This document shows positions 11,080 through 22,100 of a stretch of 64,000 nucleotides of DNA, one piece after another (within the stretch, counting starts at the first letter, position 1; each line of letters opens with the position of its first letter). Position numbers and translations under genes: made by a program. The DNA is taken from positions 112,812,074 through 112,876,073 of the forward strand of contig NC_081840.1 of assembly GCF_963259705.1 (NCBI RefSeq), read 5' to 3'. The stretch comes from Myotis daubentonii (taxonomy: Eukaryota > Chordata > Mammalia > Chiroptera > Vespertilionidae). The notes below the pieces were generated by a model. It did no database searches. It was not told the origin of the DNA and worked only from the letters and a program-made list of their open reading frames with translations.

Positions 11080-11500
11080 ATCTTGCATCCCTAGAGGTCA
11101 GACATCTAATATGAGTCTCACTGAACTAAAATCAAGGTGTTGGCAGGTGTTCCTTCATGAAAATTCCAGGTCAGAATCCATTTCCTTGCTTTTTCCACCT
11201 TCTAGAGCTGCATTTCCTGCACTCCTTGGTTCATGGCCCCTTCCTCCATCATCAAAGCCGGCAGGGAGCATCTTTAAATCCCTCTCTGACTTCAATTTTT
11301 CTACCTCCCTCTTCTACTTATAAGAATCCTTATGATTACATCAAACCCACCTGGATGCTCTCCCTGTCACAAGGTCTTGATTAGTGACTTTAATTCCATC
11401 TGTGACCTTAATTCCCCTTTGCCACCTAACCTAACATGTCCCCAGAAAACAGGACGTGGACATCTTTGGGGGCATTATTCTGCCTTCCACAGATTCTACG
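11080..11500. mobile_element. Ancient interspersed repeat, class uncertain (LTR-like)
   Basis: The run 'acttataagaatccttatgattacatc', then 'ggatgctctccctgtcac', then 'gtggacatctttgggggcat' is a pattern I associate with an old mammalian repeat, but I cannot name the family with confidence. No coding capacity. Confidence 0.35.
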
Positions 11501-12265
11501 TCTTTGCAATTTTGAGATTCGCAGATAATGGCACTCAGGTCTCCATGGCTCCTACAGCACGTGTACTGACCCATGGCTCTCACCCCACTAGGCAACCTGG
11601 TGGGGTGCCATTTAAAGATAGAAATATCGACTCTGCATCATCCCAGGAGGCAAGGATGGGAGCTACAGCTCCACAGAAAGGATTCTGAGTTGATGCCCAG
11701 TGGTCCCGAGAAGGAGCCAGCAACACTGAAGGGGACAGTTCCACCAAGTGGTCTTAAAAATAGGAGGCTTGGGAACACACACAGATGCAATTACCCATTC
11801 CTCACAAAACCTCATTCACACCAGGGTCAAGACAGAGGGCAAGGAGGGCCCTTCTGTGAAGATCCTACCGGCTGAGCTTTTATTTATTATTTCCCTTTAA
11901 GACTGGCTTCAATGCTTTACTGAACCTGATTCCATTAGGATAAAAAACCTTACGTGGAGAAAGGCTCAGGGCACTTATTATTCCATTTTATGGATTATCA
12001 GTAGGAAGAGGCAGATTTTGGCTAAATATAAAGGACTTCTGAACAATCAGAGCTGCTCAGGGTTGAAGAGGCTGCCTGGTGAGGAAGTCAGCGGTGTGCC
12101 CCTGCTGTGTGCAGGGAGGGGGAGCATGGTCAGAATTCCAGACAGGATTCTGGACTCTGAACCCAAGCAGGAGGGAAATAACACTGGGAGAATCCCCTCC
12201 CTGGTCCAGAGGAGGTGCTGGTCTTTTTATCGGCACCTTTTCTTAGACCCCAGGACCTCAAGGAA
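11501..12265. other. No gene seen
   Basis: Unique-looking DNA without a splice-supported coding segment. Confidence 0.5.
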
Positions 12266-12350
12266 GGTGACAGTATTAGCTCCACTTTGTGGATCAGAAA
12301 ACTGAGGTGAGGCACAGAGACCTGCCCCTGGAAACGGCTGTCCAGGCAGG
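12266..12350 (+). mobile_element. MIR core fragment
   Basis: 'ctccactttgtggatcag', 'aaactgaggtgaggcacag' matches the MIR core. Confidence 0.55.
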
Positions 12351-12540
12351 GTGAGGAGGACGGCGCAGTCTCGGGCGCTCAGGCCCTCACACCTCTCTGG
12401 TTCAGAGTGAAACCTGGGTGCTCTGGGCTGTCCCTCTGGGCTCATTCATTTCCCGATAGCACTGGGAGTGGAGGCAAGAAAACAAAATTTACTTTGCATG
12501 TGGAGGCACCTTCATATAACATTACCTAATTTAATCCTCT

Positions 12541-12752
12541 CGATATTTATTTTTATTGATATCAGGGAGGAAGGGAGAGGGATAGAGTGATGGAAACATC
12601 AATGATGAGAGAGAATGATTGATCAGGTGCCTCTTGCATGCCTCCCACTGGGGATGGAGCCGGAAACCCGGGCATGTGCCCTGATGGGGAATCAAACCGT
12701 GACCTCCTGTTTCATAGGTGGATACTCAACCACTGAGCCATGCTGGCCTGGC
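12541..12752 (-). mobile_element. Ves SINE
   Basis: A minus-strand copy with AGGAAGGGAGAGGGATAGAG and GAAACATCAATGATGAGAG blocks and the head GGCCAGCATGGCTCAGTGG (minus strand). Confidence 0.88.
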
Positions 12753-12764
12753 CTCAACATTTAT

Positions 12765-12870
12765 ATCCTCCCCACTTTATATGGGAGGAGAAAGAGATTC
12801 ACAGAGTTTAAGCAAACATGCCAAAGACCACAGGGCCGCCCAGTGGTAGATACAGAGTTCAAAGGCCCGC
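12765..12870 (+). mobile_element. MIR fragment
   Basis: 'ctccccactttatatgggagg', then a diverged 'cacagagtttaagcaaacatgcc' (parts shown) and 'cagtggtagatacagagttc' match MIR. Confidence 0.55.
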
Positions 12871-14090
12871 TGAGGCTCCAACATTGGGGCTCTCATGGAT
12901 GCTGCGTGGGAAGCCCTGGGCTCCCAGGCGCCCGGAGGAATATGTGGTGGCTTCCAGAGCAGGAAGGACATGCCAACTCTGAAATCCATATTTGGTTTGG
13001 CTGTTTCCTTCCACCTGAGGAAACCAGGAGGACACAACACTTTCCGGGGCTAAAAACACTTTGTCGACATTTCCAATAGGGAGTATTATAATCTGAGGGA
13101 CATATTTCAGACATACTGTTTATCCGTCAGACTCTCTGCAGGTCCTTCTGACAGTGCTTCGGATCGGAGGACCCCTGGCACCTGCCGGGCGCCCAGCCAT
13201 GGACCAGAGACTTCCACGTGCCTCGTCCGTGGGCCGAACGGGAGACAAGGAGGGAAAGGCCTCGCCCCCGAGAGGGTCAGATGCACGTGATTCTGGAACT
13301 TCTACCACAACTGGGGATGGAAATGTCAAAGAGAATAACTAAAAATAAATAATGAACACAGAGTGATCATTTCAAGATGTGAACATTTTGCCCTCAAAAG
13401 CAGATTTTTAAAAATTACAAGCAGCTCACAAAAAGAAAAAAGAGAAAAACAACTACAGGTATTAAATAGGTAACTTATAGAAGAGTGCTATTCTTTTTAA
13501 TCATAAAGGTTTTAATTTCCCCTTTACCCCTATTATTTCTGCTAATAAGCTTGTCACCTGGGCTGGAACTGATTATGAAAAGCTGGGAACAGATTTCATT
13601 GCCCAGAATAACATTTTTACACATTAGCATTTTACGCTTCAGTTTTATGAATTAAGCGTAATATGGAGTCTCTTTAAAAGTCAGGACACAAGTCAAAATG
13701 GTACCTCAGGATTACTTCATCAGCACATATAAATACACTCATCTTCAGGGTGAAGTCTGGGTCTTGGTGATGACTAATTCTACACAAACCCTTAAAGGTA
13801 GGAAGGAAAATGTTCTTTGCAACCTTTGGGAACTATAGGAAAATTAAAGGAAGAATTCCAGATGGGATTTAAGACAGAGACTGGATTATCAGGGCTTCCC
13901 ACCAGTCAGTAAATCAAAATGTGCTTTCTCAGTGCGCCATGGCCACAGAGCATCCAGCTGTGTGGAGGATTAGGAAGAAAGGGAAAAGTACAGATCTGCA
14001 CTCAAGGATCTTTCATTATTAAAAGGGAAAGTAGAAGAAATTACTACATAGAATACATATGAACATGTGAACAAAACATTTAAAAGGAGC
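12871..14090. other. No gene seen; small CpG-rich patch at 13155-13300
   Basis: Unique DNA. Positions 13155-13300 contain about a dozen CpG dinucleotides in 150 bp in an otherwise CpG-poor intron. No coding domain is recognised in either strand. The patch is too short for a classical CpG island but could be regulatory. Confidence 0.45.
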
Positions 14091-14104
14091 TATAGCTGAA
14101 GTCA

Positions 14105-14185
14105 TAACTGCAGCCTAAAACAGACTTGCCTCATAACAAGCTCTCAATAAATGTCTGCTGAATGAATGAGTGAATGAATGAATGA
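14105..14185 (+). mobile_element. L2/MIR 3' end
   Basis: CAAGCTCTCAATAAATGTCT, followed by GCTGAATGAATGAGTGAATG, is the characteristic 3' terminus with its short TGAA repeat. Confidence 0.65.
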
Positions 14186-14784
14186 TTGGGCATAATCTGT
14201 ATATAAGCATTCAAATATTTTTGTCTGATTGATGGTCGATACAGATGAATTATAGATGTTAGTGTGAGCTCAGCCCTTTAAGAGGTGGTTCATTTTCCCT
14301 GACAGCATTTCCTAAAAAGGGAAAGTACTACTAGGAGGAAGCAATGATGCCTGGTTATGTCCTCCTGGTGCAAACAGCCAAGAACTACAACTTTGAAAAA
14401 TTAAAGAGGATTAATTGTTTATATAAAATAAAATTCTTACTTAAAACAGAACATAACTACATTAATGAGTGAACTAAATAGTTCTAAAGAACAAGCAATT
14501 AAAAAAAGTGAACACCTCATAAGAAGTTGGTAGCTTAATTTTTATTTCCCAGTGGTTTCTAGCAACCTTCTAGCTTTGTGGCTCAGAATTGACTATGAAA
14601 CTTTTCTCAACTAAATGCTTGGATGAGAAATGAGTCCAGCTCTGGTACCTGTCAATAGGTGGGGTACGTGATTATCCTTCCCTGGTCACTGTTCACCTGT
14701 GTGCGGGTAGAATTCTCCTTCAAGACTCTAGTGAAGCATGTGATTGTCAGAACTCTTAGCCCGTTTTCAGATCTACCAGGCATT

Positions 14785-14975
14785 CATTTAGCATAGGCTG
14801 GAAACTATAGCCTGTGGGACAAATTTGGCCTGCCATATGTTTTTGCAAATAATGTTTTATTGGAAACCAGTTACTGCTTTCACACTACAACAGCAGAGTT
14901 GAGTAGTGGTGGCAGAGACTATATGGCTCACAAAGCTTAGAATATTTACTTTCTGGCTCCTTACAGAAAAAGTCT
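14785..14975. mobile_element. Old hAT (Charlie-type) fragment
   Basis: Includes 'cctgtgggacaaatttggcc', 'aataatgttttattggaaac', 'cagcagagttgagtagtggt' and 'cttagaatatttactttctgg'. The same ancient family is seen at 25165-25345 and 45341-46415. Confidence 0.65.
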
Positions 14976-15047
14976 AGTATAATAGTGCTGGAAATCTTCC
15001 CCTGACCCTACTGTCTCTTTTCCCTCCAGAGACTGAATCAGTGGAAT

Positions 15048-15322
15048 CCATCACCACCACCACCATCACCACCACCACCACCACCTCCACCACCACCACC
15101 ACCTCCACCACCACCACCACCACCACCACCACCACCACCATCACCACCACCACCACCACCACCACCACCATCACCACCACCGCCACCACCACCACCACCA
15201 CCACCACCATCACCACCACCACCACCACCACCACCATCACCACCACCACCGCCACCACCACCACCACCATCACCACCACCACCACCATCACCACCACCAC
15301 CACCACCACCACCACCACCACC
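15048..15322. repeat. (CAC)n trinucleotide repeat with CAT/CTC/CGC interruptions
   Basis: About 275 bp of nearly pure ACC/CAC repeat with scattered ATC, TCC and GCC units. It is open in several frames on both strands (His/Thr/Pro-type repeats or Gly/Val-type on the reverse), which is a property of trinucleotide repeats and not evidence for a gene. Confidence 0.95.
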
Positions 15323-15334
15323 TCCTCCTTCACT

Positions 15335-15784
15335 TTCTAGCAAGCATGGCTTCAGGGATTCTTCCTTGCTCTGACCTTACAACCCGAGTTTAACAACATG
15401 GTGTGTGGGGGTAAAAGGCCATGCCATTACTCCACCCCCGGTATGTTCTGCTTTCATGGTTTACACAGAGAGACAGGGACTGATGAGGTGATGAAGAAAG
15501 ACTGCTATAGTCATCTCAAGACAAAGGCACTCATGTGGAGGGAAAAACAGCTGCCACTTTTTGTGTTTGGTATAAACCTCATGGCTCTGACTCAATCAGT
15601 GAGAGAGGGAGGAAAAATTCCCTACTTTTCTTGTTCACCCAACTCCTGAAATTGTACAGATTACATTTTTCAAGGCAACAAAACCAGAAATCAACAGCAC
15701 AAATATAACTACCTAGACATGTAAATACTATTGACAAATGCCTTAAATAATTTGGGTTAAAGAATAAATCAGAATTATAGATAA
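15335..15784. other. No gene seen
   Basis: Unique-looking DNA between the (CAC)n tract and an L1 3' end. Confidence 0.5.
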
Positions 15785-15935
15785 TGGGTAAAGAGTTTTA
15801 GTTTCAGAGGATGAGAAAGTTCTGGAGATGGATGGTTGGCTACACAACATTGTGAATGTACTTAGTGCCACTGAATATACACTTAAAATGGTTGAAATGA
15901 TATATATATACATTACTACATTTAAAAAAAGTTAA
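15785..15935 (+). mobile_element. L1M 3'UTR fragment
   Basis: 'ggagatggatggttggctac', 'acaacattgtgaatgtactt' and 'agtgccactgaatatacac' are the standard L1M 3' end; the same block recurs at 28290-28360. Confidence 0.75.
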
Positions 15936-16049
15936 CTTAGGGGAGGCTGGGTGCAGAGTATATGGGAACTCTATTATCTTTACAATTCTTCTGTATATTT
16001 AACATTATTTAAAAGTGAAAAAATTACACATACTCCATTTATTTAGAAT

Positions 16050-16708
16050 AGCATTTCTCAAAGTATAGTCTTTGAGATTCTTTCAAGGGATCTGTGATAT
16101 CAAATCTATTTTCACAATAACACTAAGATGTAATTTGCTTTTTCTTTCTCACTCTCTCATGAACATAAAAACATGACAAGTTTATTGATATGGTTTCAGA
16201 TTCCATACTGAAACTCAACTTTAAGAAGCTACCACTTTTCTAGTTTGGTGTACTATCAGAGAAAACAACTCACAATCTGAAGACTAAATCAATTTTATGC
16301 TTGCCACCTATACAGTACAGCTATGTGAAGCCAGATTTTCTTCACATACAACAGCCAAAACAACATATGTCAGTGAATTGAATGCACAAACAGGTATGAG
16401 AATCCAGCATCTTCTATTAAGCTAGGCATTAAAAAATATTTGTAAAATTGTAAAACAGTGCCACTTTTCAATTTTTTTTTTTTTGCTTTGGGAAATAGTT
16501 GCTCTTCAAAAACTGTTCTTATATAATGAGTTTATTATTATTATTATTATTATTAAAAAATAATAAATAAATTTAAAATTTCAGTATAAATTTTGAATAC
16601 TATAATATTAATAAATAAAATTCATATAAACTAAGGTTATTTGGAGTCTTCCATAACTTTTAGGCATGTAAAGGGGTCCTGAGACTAAAGCATTTGAGAA
16701 TCACTGAT
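16050..16708. mobile_element. Fossil hAT-Charlie DNA transposon
   Basis: Left end 'tagcatttctcaaagtatag', right end 'aaagcatttgagaatcactg'. The internal blocks 'gtttggtgtactatcagag', 'tgtgaagccagattttcttc' and 'caaacaggtatgagaatccag' are remnants of a Charlie-type transposase region and its 3' flank. Badly decayed. A (TTA)n run lies at about 16530-16555. Confidence 0.7.
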
Positions 16709-16729
16709 TGAGAAAATAACATAAATAAA

Positions 16730-18345
16730 ACAAACACTGAATTTATGAGATGTGGTCAAAACCATAAATACTCTTATTTCTTAAAAAATTGATATCAAGG
16801 TGGAACTATTAAAAGTTTATAAAGCAAAAAATAAAACCCCCCACTTAATTAGAAACTAAGTGCTGTTTCTCAAAAAGTATTTTTAATAAGAAACTTTAAT
16901 AAAGAAAAGAGCAATAAAGTCCAAATAAATAATATTCCAACTTAAAAATATATCAGGTTACTTTAAATTATAAGTGAATTATACATGTAATTATATTTAA
17001 CATTTGAAACTCTACATGAAAAAGATACATTGAAAGAATTAACAAACTGACTTAAGATGAACAAGAAACATTAGTAGCCTTAGAACAGTGGTTCTCAACC
17101 TTCCTAAGGCCGCTACCCTTTAATACAGTTCCTCATGTTGTGGTGACCCCCAACCATAAAATTATTTTCGTTGCTACTTCATGACTATAATTTTGCTACT
17201 GTTATAAATCATAATGTAAATATCTGATATGCAGGATGTATTTTCATTGTTACAAATTGAACATAATGAAAGCATAGTGATTAGTCACAAAAACAATATG
17301 CAATTATATATGTGTTTTCCGATGGTCTTAGGTGACCCCTGTGAAAGGGTCATTCAACCCCCAAAGGGGTCGTGACCCAGAGGTTGAGAACCACTGCCTT
17401 AGAAGAAAATTTAAAAGTTACAAAAAATAACTTCTTCCTAAAAGATTCTAGGACCAGATGTCTTTTGAAGGAATAGGTAATGATAAAACCCTCTCCAGAG
17501 CATATAAAAATTGGAAAGCTAACCTAAATAGCACAAAATAAAAGCAATTGGCCTGTTTCATGTGTAAATTACAGATTTAAAAAATTTAAGTACATTACCA
17601 GCAAACTGCATTCAACAGAACATTAAAAGAATCACTGAGCAAGATGAAGGAGGTTGTATTCCAGGAATGCAAGGATGATTTAATGGAGGAAATTATTGGG
17701 AAAAATAATTTAAATAGATGTCAAAATGGCATTTAAAAGTTATCCTGGTAAAAATACTTACAGAATTAGAAACAGATTTTCTCAATCCTATAATAAGCAT
17801 GTAATTGTACAGTAATTTAAAATATGTATTGAGTATACACCTCTCTTTCTTGATAGCAAAAATTAAAGATGAAAATTAAAGTCAGAGTTAGGGTATAGAT
17901 GTCTGCTATCACTTGTTAACAAAAGTTCTAGAAGTTTTGGTAAACTTTTGGTAATATATCATGAAAAAGAAATCAGAGGTATAACTATTGGAAAGAATGA
18001 GTCAATATTATTTCCATATGATATGATTATTTCACTAGAAAATCATGAGAATCAATTGAGAAATATCAGAAGTAATAAAATTTCAGCACAGTGGTCATAT
18101 AATGATAAATGTAAGAAGTCTAAAACTACAGTTCTATTTACTAATACCAATCTTAAAGATTATATAGAAACAGATTTCATTCTCCATCATTATCATTATC
18201 ACCATCATTACCATATTCCAACAAATACAATTAAATATCTAAGACCAATCTTCACAAGAAGTGTAGAGAATCTATATGGGAAATATCAAAATGTTACTGT
18301 CAGATATAAACTATTTGAATAAATGGAAATAAATGCTATGTTCCC
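16730..18345 (+). mobile_element. L1 ORF2 fragment, decayed, with a hAT insertion
   Basis: The segments 'ccagatgtcttttgaagg', 'ccagcaaactgcattcaac', 'ttccaggaatgcaaggatg' and 'tttccatatgatatgattat' are the reverse-transcriptase part of L1 ORF2 in plus orientation with many lesions. The hAT at 17086-17396 interrupts it. The open frame at 17948-18322 is a relic of this ORF2, not a host gene. The first ~150 bp share a block with 21810-21880. Confidence 0.7.
17086..17396. mobile_element. Non-autonomous hAT element (family hAT-a), 311 bp
   Basis: Opposite orientation to the copy at 590. Perfect 8-bp target duplication CCTTAGAA at 17078-17085 and 17397-17404; termini CAGTGGTTCTCAACC and GGTTGAGAACCACTG. 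Confidence 0.92.
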
Positions 18346-18409
18346 AGGTTGGATGTTTCAACCATGTCTATTCCTTCCCAGTTGACTTAGAGATTAAATA
18401 CATTGTTGC

Positions 18410-18700
18410 ATGATGCAGGTTCAATTCAAGTGCCACCTCCTCTGAGAGACCTTTTCTGATCATGTAACTTGAATAGCACTCTGATCCTCCAGCCAGTTAC
18501 TTTGCTTTCCCCCCATGTTTTCTTTTCTTTATAGCATGCATTGCATTCTGAAATTATTCTTTTGCCTCCAGTCTTCCCCACTTGAATGTAAGTGTGTCAG
18601 GGTGAGGGTGATCTTGTTCTCTGTGGTATTCCCAGTGCCCACAACAGAGCCCGGCATACAGTAAATGTTCAATACATGTTTACTGAGTGGAATTAACACC
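18410..18700 (+). mobile_element. L2 LINE 3' end
   Basis: 'gtgccacctcctctgagaga', 'acttgaatgtaagtgtgtc', 'cccagtgcccacaacagagc' and 'cagtaaatgttcaatacatg' follow the L2 3' consensus in order. Confidence 0.75.
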
Positions 18701-18730
18701 ACTTATCACATGAAAACACCATTAGAATTT

Positions 18731-18957
18731 AAAAAATATATATATATATATTCTATTGATTTTTTACAGAGAGGAAGGGAGAGGGATAGAGAAATTAGGA
18801 ACATCGATGAGAGAGAAACATCGACCAGCTGGCTCCTGCACACCTCCTACTGGGGATGTGCCCACAACCAAGGTACATGCCCTTGACCAGAACTGAACCT
18901 GGGACCCTTGAGTTCGCAGGCCAATGCTCTACCCACTGAGCCAAACCGGTTAGGGCT
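18731..18957 (-). mobile_element. Ves SINE
   Basis: Full structure on the minus strand: head GCCCTAACCGGTTTGGCTCA, B-box-like GGTTC block, GATGTTTCTCTCTC block and A-rich tail. Short flanking repeats (TAGAATT) are present on both sides. Confidence 0.92.
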
Positions 18958-19560
18958 AGAATTGTTTTTCTTGAATGTGACAAAATGATTCCAAAATTCA
19001 CTGGGAATATATATATATATCCTATATAATAAGAGGCTAATATGCAAATTGACCCAACAGCAGAAAGACTGGTCGCTATGACGCACTGACCACCAGAGGG
19101 AAGACACTCAATGTAGGAGCTGCCCCTGGTGGTCAGTGTGTTCCCACAGGGGGAGTGCTGCTCAGCCAGAAGCCAGGCTCAAGGCTGGTGAGCACAGGGG
19201 CAGCGGCAGGAGCCTCTCCCACCTCTGCAGCAGTGCTAAGGATGTCTGACTGCCGGCTTAGGCCCGCTCCCAAGCTGTTAGTCGGACATCCCCACGAGGG
19301 CTCCCGCACTGCGAGAGGACACAGGCCAGGCTGGGGGACCCTCCTGAGTACACAAATTTTGTGCACCGGGCCTCTAGTATACATATGCTAGATGATCTAA
19401 AATGTTACTAAAAAGAAGCAAACCAGGAAGACTTGTCATGACAAATATTAAAACACATTTTAAAGCTGCGATAGTCAAAATGTGGTACAGAAATAATGTG
19501 ACAGATAAATGGAACAGAGCAAACCTCTATGAAACAGACTTAGGATAATAAATTGCTATC
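18958..19560 (+). mobile_element. L1 ORF2 fragment split by a Helitron
   Basis: 18960-19019 ('ttgaatgtgacaaaatgatt', 'ccaaaattcactgggaat') and 19378-19560 ('agactggtcatgacaaatat'-like region, 'gaaataatgtgacagataaat', 'tggaacagagcaaacc') are two halves of one L1 ORF2 segment separated by the Helitron at 19020-19377. Confidence 0.7.
19020..19377 (+). mobile_element. Non-autonomous Helitron, 358 bp
   Basis: Starts TCCTATATAATAAGAGGC after A 19019 and ends CACAAATTTTGTGCACCGGG followed by CCTCTAG, then T. No target duplication, as expected for A|T insertion. Interrupts an L1. Confidence 0.92.
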
Positions 19561-19564
19561 TAGT

Positions 19565-20192
19565 TATATAAAAACCATGGGTGGTGTTCATCACAACCAT
19601 CACAATCACGACCAAGCAACCCTGCAGGGTTGTCTTGGCAATGGCTATGCCCTCCCCCAAGCTGTTTCCTGGAGCTGTTTCCTGTAAGGGTGGGGTTTGA
19701 GGCAGGAACCCACCCTGGGAGCATGGAGGCATCTCTTTCTAAAGTGTGCCACACCAGCACAGCCTAGGGTGAACCTGAGTGGGGGAAGCTGAAAGGCTTA
19801 GAAAAGACAGACAGGAAAATGAAAGCCTGGTCTCAGTGGGAGGCTGCTTCTCTGAGAGACAGCAACCATGCCCACAGCCATGCCTTTATTTTATAGGAGA
19901 TGCTATGAGGCAAAGGACATGACCAAGATGTTTACAACATTCTTCTGGGTTTCAATCCTACTCAACTACATTCACCTGAACTCTATCAAGCTTACATCAC
20001 TCAGGCACGTGGGGCCATGTGTTCGGACCATAGGTTCAAGCTTACAACTACAGCTGTTGGCTATAATTGTGCTGGGAGGGCCCTGCCCTCCAAGCTGGGA
20101 CTTGCATGTGGCAATGAGAAGACTGTGCCCTCTCATCAGTCCAAGGCTTGAACTTGTCCAAAACACTGTAACGGCTCCCCACAATAAAGTTT
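19565..20192 (+). mobile_element. Unclassified LTR-like or retroelement 3' segment
   Basis: A 630-bp block between an L1 fragment and a MER5-like hAT. It ends with CCCACAATAAAGTTTTAA, a polyadenylation-signal-like end. The body has GC-rich paired motifs (AGCTGTTTCCTG twice near 19665-19690). No coding domain is recognised. An LTR is my best guess; no second copy exists in the window to define its ends. Confidence 0.3.
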
Positions 20193-20326
20193 TAATTCTG
20201 TTTCTTTGTTACTAATGTGGTGGCCCCACCCCATAACAAAGAAACAATTTCTGGAGGATGAGGCCCAGGAATCAAGATTTTAAAAAGATTCCCAGGTGAT
20301 TCTAATGTGCAGCCAAGGTTGAGAAC
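20193..20326. mobile_element. MER5A-like hAT, right half
   Basis: Contains the palindromic centre (TTCTGTTTCTTTGTTACTAA ... AACAAAGAAACAATTTC) and the terminus AGGTTGAGAACCACTG. The intact relative at 45441-46007 has the same centre in opposite orientation. The left half is missing here. Confidence 0.75.
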
Positions 20327-20332
20327 CACTGC

Positions 20333-21004
20333 TATAGATAATATTAAAAATGTATCTAAACGTGCAATTCTTTGTCCAAAAAATGAGCATGTTCAAAAAT
20401 TAAAGGAAGAAAATTTGGATATACTCTATGGAGATTTTCACACATATTTGAGTGATGATTCCATTGATTCCACAGATGATGCTGAAAAGGAAAATTTTCC
20501 CATTGAATTTCTTACTCCTTTGGGAAAGCCATGTCATAAATTAAAATTGAAAGTGGGTGCAATCATCATGCTATTGAGAAATCTCAATAGTAAATGGGTC
20601 TTTGTAATGGTACCAGATTTATTATCAAAAGATTACGACCTAACATTATCCAAGCTGAAGTATTAACAGGATCTGCAGAGGGAGAGGCTGTTCTGATTCC
20701 AAGAATTAATTTGTCCCCATCTGACACTGGCCTCCCATTTAAATTGATTCGACGACAGTTTCCCGTGATGCCAGCATTTGTGATGACTATTAATAAATCA
20801 CAAGGACAAACTCTAGATAAAGTAGGCATATTCCTACCTGAACCCGTTTTTTCACATGGTCAGTTATATGTTGCTTTCTCTTGAGTTTGAAGAGCATGTG
20901 ATGTTACAGTTAAAGTTCTAAGTAGTTCATCACAAGGGAAATTAGTCAAGCACTCTGAAAGTGTTTTCACTCTTAATGTGGTGTACAGGGAGATATTAGA
21001 ATAA
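20333..21004 (+). pseudogene. Helitron Rep/helicase protein, C-terminal part, decayed
   Basis: Conceptual translation matches the C-terminal helicase region of eukaryotic Helitron RepHel proteins: 'AILCPKNEHVQKL', then 'FPIEFLTPLGKPCHKL', 'LKVGAIIMLLRNL' and, after a frameshift near 20590, 'GLCNGTRFIIKRL', 'PVMPAFVMTINKSQGQTLD' (the late helicase motif) and 'EPVFSHGQLYVAFS'. Two TGA stops follow at 20882 and 20888, where the family has Arg codons; both fit CGA to TGA CpG decay. The frame then continues to a natural end at 21004. The Rep and early helicase parts are absent. The gene is non-functional here. Confidence 0.88.
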
Positions 21005-21284
21005 GTTTAATCACTTTATCAGTCATTGTTTGCATCACTGTTGTTTTTATATCATGTTTTTGTTGTTTTCATATCATGTTTTTATTGTTTTCATAACATG
21101 TTTTTGTCATTTTTATATCATGCCTCTGTTGTTGTTATATCCTTTTGTTACTGTTTATTTATTAATAAATTTATATATTATTTTCATATACATTTTACTA
21201 ATTTCCTTTCATCTCTCACACTTCTATTATAGAGAAAGGGCAAATAGCAATATTAAAATATCTCTGCTAATTAATTCCCTTTTT

Positions 21285-21483
21285 AAAAAAATATATTTTA
21301 TTGATTTTTTACAGAGAGGAAGGGAGAGGGATAGAGAGTTAGAAACATCGATCAGCTGCCTCCTGCACACTCCCCACTGGGGATGTGCCCGCAACCAAGG
21401 TACATGCCCTTGACCGGAATCGGACCTGGGATCCTTGTGTCCGCAGGCCGATGCTCTATCCACTGAGCCAAACCGGTTAGGGC
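21285..21483 (-). mobile_element. Ves SINE inside the Helitron 3'UTR
   Basis: Target duplication AATTAATTCCCTTTT at 21269-21283 and 21484-21498. Nearly consensus sequence, so a relatively recent insertion. Confidence 0.93.
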
Positions 21484-21719
21484 AATTAATTCCCTTTTAA
21501 TGTGCATGAATTTCATGCACCGGGATACTAGTTAGTATATAAAACTGCAGTTTTAGATTTCTTACATTTATCATTATCTGATCACTGTATTCTAAGGACT
21601 AAGCACATTCTAAGCTTTCCAAATTGGGTTGGAAAGTTGGCTAAATATTAGGGAAAATCTGTATTTTCATTTTATATTATACTCCAAATTAAATGTAAAA
21701 ATGTGTAGTGCCCCCGCTT

Positions 21720-22100
21720 CCCCCAATTAAAAAAAAGTATATGCTGTATTATTCCTTTTATGTAAGGTTAAAAAAACAAACAGGCAAAATGAATCTTTGG
21801 TAACAGTGGTCAAAGCCACAAATACTTTTATTTTTTAAAAAATGGAAATCAAGGTGGAAAATTTAAAACAAAAATGTATAAATTCTTCTCGGGAGTGGGA
21901 GGTATTAGTGACTGAGGGGGGAGGCGCCAGAGGGCATCCTGAAATGCCAGTAGGGTTCTATGTCTTGATCAGAGTACTCGCTCCAGGAGTGTGTTCACTT
22001 TGTGAAAATCAATAAGCTGTGTAATTTTCAACAGAGGACTTATCCTATGTGTTTATACTTAATACTTCAATAAAAAGCTTATTTATCAAATAAGTAAATG
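21720..22100 (+). mobile_element. L1M 3'UTR
   Basis: 'gtgggaggtattagtgactg', 'gttctatgtcttgatcag', 'gtgttcactttgtgaaaatc' and 'acttcaataaaaagctt' follow the L1M 3' end in order. Confidence 0.75.

Larger units (their letters stand above)
20333..21531 (+). mobile_element. 3' part of an autonomous Helitron (HeliBat-like)
   Basis: Follows the helicase relic with an AT-rich 3'UTR (repeated TTTTTGT/TATCATG runs at 21045-21130) and the 3' end: hairpin GTGCATGAATTTCATGCAC at 21502-21520 and CTAG at 21528-21531, then T. A Ves SINE is inserted at 21285-21483. Its 3' region from about 21210 matches the 3' end of the Helitron at 62334, linking that non-autonomous copy to this autonomous lineage. Confidence 0.88.

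Noticed and set aside
15038..15343. Long open frames encoding poly-Gly, poly-Val, poly-Thr or poly-His on both strands
   Set aside because: They are a by-product of the (CAC)n microsatellite, open in several frames at once, with no splice or domain context.
17948..18322. 124-codon open frame on the plus strand
   Set aside because: It falls inside a decayed L1 ORF2 fragment and its translation resembles the reverse-transcriptase region remnants.
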